This document shows, in pieces, positions 17,501 to 23,466 of a stretch of 25,181 bases of DNA. The notes below the pieces were generated by a model. The model saw nothing but the letters and a program-made list of their open reading frames with translations, was not told the DNA's origin and searched no databases. How positions within the stretch are numbered: the first letter of the stretch is position 1; each line of letters opens with the position of its first letter. The translations under genes and the position numbers were made by a program. The stretch is from positions 2,451 to 27,631 of the forward strand of contig BRYA01001003.1 of NCBI GenBank assembly GCA_030267965.1, given 5' to 3'. The DNA is from Triparma columacea. Its lineage: Eukaryota > Sar > Bolidophyceae > Parmales > Triparmaceae.

Positions 17501-19245
17501 ACTTCAATTCGTACTTGCAACTCCTCACTCTGTCCTTCTATTGCGTTCTTCAACTCCTCTAACTTCTCCTTCCCCTTCAGATTCGTTTCATCAACCAGTA
17601 GCACTTTCTGCCACTCCTTAGTCGCTCCCATTATGTCTCCATTTTGCTCCATTTCGTCAGCAACCTTGACTATCTTGTTCACTTTCCCCACAAGTCCAGC
17701 GCTTATTTTCACTTTAGAAGCAACATCTTCTTCCATGTCTTCACGGTCTATAACCTCGACCTTCGTGCTTAAGACGATATCTCCGACTCTCTCTTCTGTT
17801 CGTACTTTCTTTTCAAAAACTGTCTTTTTCACGATTGTGTCCTTGGCCGCCGGAGCTGCATAAAACCCCACAGGTCCAGAGCGTTTGATTGGTGCTTGGG
17901 CGACCCCCTTTTTGACAGCCGTTGTCGTCTTCGTGCTTTCTATTAATGATTTTGTAACTTTTACATCGTGTTCCTCCACCTCCTCCACCACCACCTCTTC
18001 TTCTTCCTCCTCCTCCTTCTCCTCCTCCTCTAAAGCATCCCCATCTTCAAACTCAGCTTCTTTCGCAACACGCTCGATTCCCTTGAATTTGTCTGCGCCC
18101 CCCGTGTTCATGTCGTCGACGCCGTTACTGCCGTCACTCAAACTCTCTCCGCTATCGCTCTCCTGCTCCTCTACCTGACCCACCACTTCATTTGCCGCCT
18201 CGGCAGCGGCCTGAATCACCTCTATCTTTGACTTGCCTTCCTCAATAGCCTTGCTCTCTGCCTTTTGTGCCGCCACCCTTGCCTCCTCTTCGGCCTGCCG
18301 CTCCTTCATCTCAGCCTCCTCCTTCCTCTTTTTCTTCTCCAGCCTTGCCTCGTCTCTTCTCTTTTGCCTCTCCTCAATTGCTTCCCTCCTCTTCCTTCTC
18401 TCAGCCAGCCTCTCCAGCGCTAGCTTTCGCCTCTCCTTCTTCATTTTCTCGACCCTCATCATTTGGTTCTTCTCAGTTCCCTCCTCCTTCCTCTTCTTGA
18501 TGGCAGCCTTTGCCTTTCTCGCCCTTGCCTTTAAGCCCCCCCCGCTGTTGCCCTCACCGACAACGTACGTGCTTCCGAACTCGAAGGCTGCCTGCGACCT
18601 CAAATCTAGAGCCTCCTGGGAATACTGGGACTTCCTCCTCGCCTTCGCTCTTGTTGGAGAGGAAGTGTTTGTTGTAGTTGGTGAGGACCGAGCGCTCAAA
18701 GGCACCGAAGAAATCTGGGAGCCCGGTGCGGAGAGGGAGGCCGAGAGGGAGCTTGAGGGCCCGCCCAACGGGAGGCTGGGCCGAATTTCAGTACTCGCCC
18801 TGGAAACCCTCGCTGCAGCAGACTCTTTCTGGCGCAACTCCGAGGGGAGAGGAACGCGGAACGACGACTTTCTGGATGAAGTTCCGCTCGACGAAGCCGT
18901 CGTTACGGACACCGTCGTTGCAGTCGAGGCTGATGATGGGGCCGAGCCTGACCTGCTGGCCTTTTCAATTTCGTAAATCTCGTCAAGTTCCGACGACTTC
19001 GAAGCGTCAACCTCCCCGGAGAGCATCATCATGATGCGATCTTGCGCCTTTCTACTGCTTAACTCCTCGTGTATTGCTTTAAGGAGCTTCTTCACAAATC
19101 CCCCGAGAGGGCCATTCTCATCTATCATCATAACAGCAATCTCCTTGGCCGCATCGTTCAGAGTCTCTGTCTTGTGCACGGGGATTTCGTGCAGGACGAG
19201 CAAAGGGAATCCGGACAGATCCGGAACAGTGGATTGCTCCTCCAT
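14560..19245 (-). CDS. TTLL-family protein ligase (tubulin polyglutamylase/glycylase-like) with long N-terminal region
   Basis: Single exon, 1561 residues from the ATG at 19245 (the frame upstream begins with TTG). The C-terminal third (about residues 1040-1500) is a tubulin-tyrosine-ligase-like ATP-grasp domain: WSWSKPKVDFSTLLVWQKVNHF, LWIIKPVGMSRGRGI (near 1254), SGYKFDLRIYVLVTS, KWVHLTNSSI, and FEVFGFDVIFDENLDAWLIEVNASPA (near 1435) with the metal-binding E and N. Such enzymes add Glu, Gly or Tyr to tubulin tails and related acidic proteins. The N-terminal two thirds hold a basic coiled-coil (about 255-340), an Asp/Glu tract encoded by a CTTCAT repeat (about 634-665) and three related helical repeats of the pattern VA...GD..GA.KEW.KVL (about 520-552, 790-825, and a degenerate one at 910-935), which look TPR-like. 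Whether it glutamylates or glycylates cannot be told. Expected site: cytoplasmic or ciliary microtubules. Confidence 0.85.
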   Translation of the reverse strand: MEEQSTVPDLSGFPLLVLHEIPVHKTETLNDAAKEIAVMMIDENGPLGGFVKKLLKAIHEELSSRKAQDRIMMMLSGEVDASKSSELDEIYEIEKASRSGSAPSSASTATTVSVTTASSSGTSSRKSSFRVPLPSELRQKESAAARVSRASTEIRPSLPLGGPSSSLSASLSAPGSQISSVPLSARSSPTTTNTSSPTRAKARRKSQYSQEALDLRSQAAFEFGSTYVVGEGNSGGGLKARARKAKAAIKKRKEEGTEKNQMMRVEKMKKERRKLALERLAERRKRREAIEERQKRRDEARLEKKKRKEEAEMKERQAEEEARVAAQKAESKAIEEGKSKIEVIQAAAEAANEVVGQVEEQESDSGESLSDGSNGVDDMNTGGADKFKGIERVAKEAEFEDGDALEEEEKEEEEEEEVVVEEVEEHDVKVTKSLIESTKTTTAVKKGVAQAPIKRSGPVGFYAAPAAKDTIVKKTVFEKKVRTEERVGDIVLSTKVEVIDREDMEEDVASKVKISAGLVGKVNKIVKVADEMEQNGDIMGATKEWQKVLLVDETNLKGKEKLEELKNAIEGQSEELQVRIEVGKRDNQADGDNDDEAEEAGALTLMEAGGESRWRASVEGGFDTLIEKEEGGEGEEEEDEEGDEDEDEDKDEDEDEGEDEDEGDALRGVRETVMADVEEEKEVEEKGDEEGKEEEELNEDEVEKGKQNDEEIKEETRDASITTEKEVDNVSKKPPLVPRKTSQEELPLAQQPAPEKAQSESIIATPAKDEPVKSPKEKRIGAAAKARIGRFVRVAENLEAEGDFIGAMKEWEKVLKLNPNHEVARERVVAANVSAGEEMGKENMGGEREHEDFCASIVEDVGALSAMVDTGADLHADNDYEERNEGVGSNGGIIQKLSLPTSSNPPLDINIKNISEVAESFSARGARIEAAKERVERGWTPRKELLEKLDSKDLGGNDLVPKPPPKSTKDQQGPPTAPASERQEEKRLFTDIYPHFSSIFSAFHERDSLASQTKSSVGPSSSGGTRRGQLSGSELAASMHWQWWLYSVFNQVMDDYSTVFEANENSNSGNRSGSGDDCSDDDSDDDDAMDWTPSVGKKQNGQKAFYAGGSESLLYRVNSSRAEVYNIVSDVLANSKPWLELPTGLGLKTSWNLLWSWSKPKVDFSTLLVWQKVNHFRNARALTRKDLLKKHIQRFCASVGGIDASSKNNYIVPKQTASNEVWNLMPQTFVLPQEFNSFVKAFSKGQAEQGAENLWIIKPVGMSRGRGISVVNDIGSVSYSERVVCQRYLTNPLLLSGYKFDLRIYVLVTSFSPLESFVFREGFARMSSQKFSLEKGSIANKWVHLTNSSIQKNAKDTMPADNPCKTSGENGGSKISLTHLWKALEKEGVDTKNMWKKVCDLCLKTLMVSEDSIPSQPNAFEVFGFDVIFDENLDAWLIEVNASPAMARETRLDEKIKEAMIHDTIKIVDPPQFDRKELVSVCERRMKAIQKKSSHKTGGKGCFKTEKDQLEDDLVRILRGVHPRRYGEIPKEMGSYQRLAPGERTYEALKKARSRMFFKSV
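17253..17345. repeat. CTTCAT hexanucleotide repeat inside the TTLL gene
   Basis: On the + strand CTTCAT/CTTCAC units run almost uninterrupted; on the coding strand this is (GAAGAT)n, encoding an alternating Glu-Asp tract. It is in frame and likely length-variable between strains. Confidence 0.8.
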
Positions 19246-19348
19246 CTTCAAAAATCTGAAACTGGTTCAGGGGGGTCGAGGTCGAAGTCCATTTTGGACT
19301 TATAAATAATAATACCAGTTTTTGTTTAGCGGTGTCGTCCGGCTATGC

Positions 19349-22036
19349 TTACCCACCATCTTCTTCGGCACTTTCACCCGACGCTTCCTTATCCTTCTCA
19401 CCCGTCTTGTTCTTCTTGGATTTTTTTCTATCGTCTTCCTCCTCGTCCGCTTCCTCCTCCTCGTTTTTGTCCACCCCTTGTACTTCACTTTGTCTCCTCT
19501 TGACGACCATCATAAATTGCAAGAACTCCGCAAAATCCACTTCTCCGTCCCCACTCTCGTCGACCTCCAAAAGCATCGCCTGGAGCTCTTCGTCTGATGG
19601 GCACCGGTCGATAGCTTCTAGACCGATTTTAAGTTCATCCTCCTCAATGGATCCGCCGCCGTCCAGGTCAAGGATGCCGAATACAGTGCGGTACATCTCC
19701 ACCTGTTCCTTGTCTAGTCCCTCCTCCGCTGCAACCTTCTGCACCTCCTCCTCAATCTCCAGCGCCTCCTTCATGTCCGCTGTAGCCTCCTCCATACTTG
19801 TCGTGACAACTCCCACGAAGAGGGTGAGCAAAACCAGTGCTCCAATCATGATGAAGACGAGGAAGTATATTGTCGCAAAGGGAGAGCCATTGTAGATGAC
19901 ACTCGCGTCAACCGATCCTTTTTCGAGAGCCTGCTCGCTCCCACACCCGTGGCCGCCAAGGGCGTCGTCCATAGTGTCACTGTAGCCAAATATTTTGCAT
20001 CCGTACACATTGATATACATGATATCCGTCCAGTCTTCTAGGGTAGAGGCGCGGAAAAGAGTAAGCATTGTCATGTGAAGGGAGCCAAAGTGCCAGGGGT
20101 CGTTCTGGCTGAAAAATATCATTCCTACAATGGCAAAGAAGTAGAAAAAGATGCACAGGATCACTCCGATATAACCAATACTACCCATTCCCATCATGAG
20201 GGCCGTGATGATGACCTGAAGCTGAGGGAGCTTGTTGACGAGTTTGAGGACTCGAAGGAGGCGGAGGAGGCGGAGCATCTTGAGGTCGAAGTCAAGGGGC
20301 AGGTACCCCCCGACTACTAGAGTGAAATCAAATTTGTTCCAGCCAGAGTTGAAGAAGAGCCATGGTTCAAACTCGCAAGCAATCAGCTTGAAGACGACCT
20401 CAACGGTAAAGATTGTCGAGATGAGCGCATCAATTATGTCCAGCTCAGTTCTCCACTTTATGTCCTCCTCCTCGTAAGTCTGAAACCCGACCTGCAGTCC
20501 GGCGACGAGAATCACGCCTGTAACGAAGTTCTGGAAGATGGAGTGTTCCGTTAGCTTCTCAAGCCTTCCTGCCACCATTGCATATGGCTTCCTCCAGCCC
20601 TCCCACTCGGGGCCGACTTCTAACGTAGGATCGACCTCCGTGCCGTCCCACGCAGCCATGAGGAGCACCTTCATCTTGACTCTCTCTCTCGCCGCCTTGC
20701 CGGTGAGGGGAACATCCTCTTCCCCTTCCCCTTCCCCTTCCCCTTCCCCTTGCCCTTGCCCTTGCTCTTCCGGTTCCGTCTCCAGTAATTGACGAGTGCT
20801 CCTAGTCGACATCGCGGCCTTTTGGAGCTCCAGAGCCGCCTGCTTTCCTTTCTCCTTTCTCCTCAGTTTGTCTTTCTCATCATTTTGTTTCTTCATCTCT
20901 TCCATACTTTCTGACATGGCCATGGTCACAGCTCCGACGAAGAGCGAAAGCATAACCAGGGCCGAGACCACGATAAACATGATGAAATAAATTGCAGCGA
21001 GCCCTCCCCCCACACTGGGTTTGTAGCACAGGACTTGAGAGTCGTACATGGTGAAGTTCCCCTTATTGTATACATGCTTAATTGTGTCTCCGAACTCATT
21101 AACCTCAAGACCAGTGCAGTTGTTCGCACTGCAGTCCATAGTATACACGTTGTCCCCCTCTGAGTCCTTATAACTCGGAAGCAAATCGCTGCAGTCATCA
21201 GTCGCCATGTCGCAGTATGTGATGCCACCACCAATCTTGTAAACGTCACATCCGTAGATGTTAAAGTACATGACGTCCGTCCAGTCCTCGAGCGTTGATG
21301 CCCTAAACAGCGTCATGAGAGCCTTGTCGATGCTGGACCAGTGAAAGGGGTCGTTTTCCTCGAAGAGCATCATCCCCAGAATGGCAAAGAGGTAAAACAC
21401 CAAGAAGAGCAGCAGAACGATGTAAGAGATGGATTTCATCCCGCCAACGAGTCCCATGACGATCATCTGCAGCTGAGGAATCTTCCTAAACACTTTGGCC
21501 AGCCTCATTAACCTCAACAATCTCAGTACCACCACCTGCCCTCCTAAATCAATAGGTCCATTGGGGATGCACGCGAGCACGATGAAGAAGTCAAAATTAT
21601 TCCACTTCCACTCCTTCCCGAACCAAAATCTCCAGATGGCCATGCCCTCGGCAAATATCTTGAAGATGCACTCTAAGCTAAACATGACAAGGATAAAGAA
21701 GTCGAGCCCTAGAACCCAGCCCGCCTCGTCCATCCCCTCATAAGTCTGCACTCCCACCAGCAACCCAGCGAGGATGATGCAAACGATGATGAAATTGTTG
21801 AATTTTGAGTTGTTGGCTATTTTCTCATTCACGTTTGCAAAGTGAATGTACGGCCGGAACACAGGATTCCACTGACTGGCGTCTGTATACACGTTGGGGA
21901 CACCCAATTCATCCTCTAAAGAGAGCCCGTCTTCAGTTTGATTGACGTCATCATTATCTCCCTCCTTATTCTCGTTTGCTTTCTTGTGGTCCTCCTTGTA
22001 CTTCGTGTGGGCCGTAGCTGCCAGAGCCCCCTGCAT
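19349..22036 (-). CDS. Two-repeat voltage-gated cation channel with C-terminal EF-hand pair
   Basis: Single exon, 895 residues, ATG at 22036. There are two homologous six-helix repeats (about 78-375 and 498-745). Each has an arginine-spaced S4 (VVVLRLLRLMRLAKVFRK near 168; LKMLRLLRLLRVLKLVNK near 585) and a pore with an almost identical filter: TLEDWTDVMY (248-257) and TLEDWTDIMY (665-674). A dimer would place four E and four D residues around the pore, which points to Ca2+ or mixed Ca2+/Na+ selectivity. Two canonical EF-hand loops follow (D790-E801 and D826-E837), so gating or inactivation by Ca2+ is likely. The inter-repeat linker has a Gln/Glu-Gly run from a CTTCCC repeat; the tail is Lys/Glu-rich. 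The first extracellular pore loop is Cys-rich (six Cys, 263-337). Overall plan is TPC-like, but animal and plant TPCs carry EF hands between the repeats (plants) or lack them, and do not have this filter. Confidence 0.9.
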   Translation of the reverse strand: MQGALAATAHTKYKEDHKKANENKEGDNDDVNQTEDGLSLEDELGVPNVYTDASQWNPVFRPYIHFANVNEKIANNSKFNNFIIVCIILAGLLVGVQTYEGMDEAGWVLGLDFFILVMFSLECIFKIFAEGMAIWRFWFGKEWKWNNFDFFIVLACIPNGPIDLGGQVVVLRLLRLMRLAKVFRKIPQLQMIVMGLVGGMKSISYIVLLLFLVFYLFAILGMMLFEENDPFHWSSIDKALMTLFRASTLEDWTDVMYFNIYGCDVYKIGGGITYCDMATDDCSDLLPSYKDSEGDNVYTMDCSANNCTGLEVNEFGDTIKHVYNKGNFTMYDSQVLCYKPSVGGGLAAIYFIMFIVVSALVMLSLFVGAVTMAMSESMEEMKKQNDEKDKLRRKEKGKQAALELQKAAMSTRSTRQLLETEPEEQGQGQGEGEGEGEGEEDVPLTGKAARERVKMKVLLMAAWDGTEVDPTLEVGPEWEGWRKPYAMVAGRLEKLTEHSIFQNFVTGVILVAGLQVGFQTYEEEDIKWRTELDIIDALISTIFTVEVVFKLIACEFEPWLFFNSGWNKFDFTLVVGGYLPLDFDLKMLRLLRLLRVLKLVNKLPQLQVIITALMMGMGSIGYIGVILCIFFYFFAIVGMIFFSQNDPWHFGSLHMTMLTLFRASTLEDWTDIMYINVYGCKIFGYSDTMDDALGGHGCGSEQALEKGSVDASVIYNGSPFATIYFLVFIMIGALVLLTLFVGVVTTSMEEATADMKEALEIEEEVQKVAAEEGLDKEQVEMYRTVFGILDLDGGGSIEEDELKIGLEAIDRCPSDEELQAMLLEVDESGDGEVDFAEFLQFMMVVKRRQSEVQGVDKNEEEEADEEEDDRKKSKKNKTGEKDKEASGESAEEDGG
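20713..20770. repeat. CTTCCC/CTTGCC hexanucleotide repeat in the channel gene
   Basis: Tandem CTTCCC units followed by CTTGCC variants encode the EQGQGQGEGEGEGE linker between the two channel repeats. The array is in frame, and its length changes would alter linker length only. Confidence 0.8.
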
Positions 22037-22516
22037 TTTGAACTCGTGCCGGGAGACGGGATAAGAATCTAAAGGTTGGAGCTGAGTTGAGCGCGAATCA
22101 ACAGAATTGAAACAAATTTATCGGCACGGAAAGTAAACCACGTTATTATTGTGTGAAGGTTCACCTGCTGGGCGGGGGAAGGAGGGAGGACGAGGGTTAG
22201 GTTGTTGGGTCAGTGTTCATCCACGTTGGGATGAAGGGAGTCATTCTCGAAAAAAAGAACCGATACCCATCCCACACCCGACCGAAATGATGAGGTCAAA
22301 ATGGCAGCCTAGAAAACTGAGCCGCTCTTCGGGGAAAGGCCCCATGTCCCAGAAGCCAGCACGAAAGCGTCAACGACGCATTTACTTCATCGCAGACCCA
22401 CTTTCAGCGCCACAACGACATGGCACACCAACCATATTTGGAGCTTAACTCACCGTCTGCACTCTAGGCCCTCTCTTTTCCACAGGTTTGTTGGGGTTAT
22501 CCGCTGGGGCTGGGAT
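22037..22516. other. Upstream region of the channel gene; no gene seen
   Basis: This stretch carries the 5' flank of the minus-strand channel gene. An open frame at 22149-22448 (+) starts with TTG and encodes a basic, low-complexity sequence with no recognisable domain, so I do not call it. No RNA gene or clear promoter element was recognised. Confidence 0.5.
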
Positions 22517-22538
22517 AATTGACAACCGGTTGTCAATT
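22517..22538. promoter_or_regulatory. Perfect 22-bp palindrome with a third half-site
   Basis: The sequence is its own reverse complement, centred on GACAACCGGTTGTC. A direct copy of one half (ATTGACAACC) follows at 22545-22554. Such an inverted pair plus extra half-site is typical of a dimeric DNA-binding protein site. It lies about 480 bp upstream of the channel start. The protein is unknown. Confidence 0.6.
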
Positions 22539-22554
22539 CCTTCGATTGACAACC

Positions 22555-23057
22555 CAAAATACAAATTAGCCAAATTAGCCAAAATAAACCTTTAGAATTG
22601 GCTCCGTAGTGACATGATCTGATCTACATACGCGCTAGTTCTACGAGAGAGGTTGTAATGTTTTCAAAGAGTGGACAAACACCTTTTTCTACCAGTACTT
22701 TTCCCTCATCCCGGTGATCACTCCACAAAATACCACTGTTCACCTGATATACCATATCTCTAACGCGTTTTATTCTTTACGGTATTTCAAATACGATCGA
22801 TTTCGCGCGCGAATATGTTGGATTTTTAAATGACGCAGCTTTAGTGTTGTTTGAGGGTAGGTGAGGAAAGAGGGCAGGCGGGGATGGGAGAAGGATGGAA
22901 GGGAAGGGGGGGGGAGGGAACGGCGACAAAGGAATGGCTTGTGATCGTCGTGATGCGACGCGTAGGGTATTATAGTTCGTTGTTTGGTGATAATGGGGGG
23001 AGGGTGGTTACAAGAAAGGGAAGGGGTGGGGAGGGTTATAGGGAAAGGAAGGGAAGG
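22555..23057. other. Spacer with short direct repeats; no gene seen
   Basis: AATTAGCCAA is repeated in direct orientation just after the palindrome (about 22564-22583). The rest to about 22850 is ordinary AT-balanced sequence. From 22850 the + strand becomes G-rich. No conserved coding signal is visible on either strand. Confidence 0.5.
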
Positions 23058-23284
23058 GTGGAGAAGCGGACAACGACAATGGGGTGGAGGAGTGGATGAG
23101 GATGGGTAGGATGGATTGGAGAAGGGGACGACGGCGATGGGTTGGAGAAGGGGACGATGATGATGGGGTGGAGAAGGGGTGGATAATGAATGATGGGGTG
23201 GAGAAGGGGACGACAGCGATGGGTTGGAGAAGGGGACAATAATGATGGGGTTGAGAAGGGGTGGAGAAGGGGTGGATAATGATT
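23058..23284. repeat. Purine-rich degenerate minisatellite (GGTTGGAGAAGGGG family)
   Basis: About seven to nine copies of a (G)TGGAGAAGGGG core occur at irregular spacing of 11 to 30 bp, with linker words GACGACRGCGATGGG and TGGATAATGA repeated between them. The + strand is almost purely G/A/T with many GGGG runs, giving G-quadruplex and triplex potential. The open frames across it simply reflect the absence of stops in the repeat. Confidence 0.8.
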
Positions 23285-23384
23285 GTATTCAAGGTGTGGT
23301 GCTGTGAGGACGGCAGGTTGTAAATTAAAAGCCTTTTTGCTTCACATTTTGCTTCACAAGTTGCATGATTTGTTAACCCTATGC

Positions 23385-23430
23385 CCCCCTCCCCCCCTCC
23401 TTCGCTCAATCCATCCCCCCCCCCCCCCTA
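23385..23430. repeat. C-rich run with a 14-base C homopolymer
   Basis: Several C blocks (CCCCCCTCCCCCCC) lead into an uninterrupted C homopolymer near 23416-23429, just downstream of the stop codon of the minus-strand gene at 23467. Length may be unreliable in assembly. Confidence 0.7.
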
Positions 23431-23466
23431 CCCCACACGCCTTTCCGTCTTAGCCCGCATTAAACA

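Noticed and set aside
17051..17863. Long + strand Ser-rich open frame
   Set aside because: It is antisense to the acidic, Glu/Asp-rich part of the TTLL gene; complementary GAA/GAT codons read as Ser/Phe without stops.
22149..22448. + strand open frame of 99 codons
   Set aside because: It starts with TTG, has low complexity and basic composition, and matches no family I know.
23008..23409. Minus-strand open frame rich in Pro, Ser and His across the minisatellite
   Set aside because: It is only the complement of the G-rich repeat, which lacks stops by composition; no ATG context or domain supports it.
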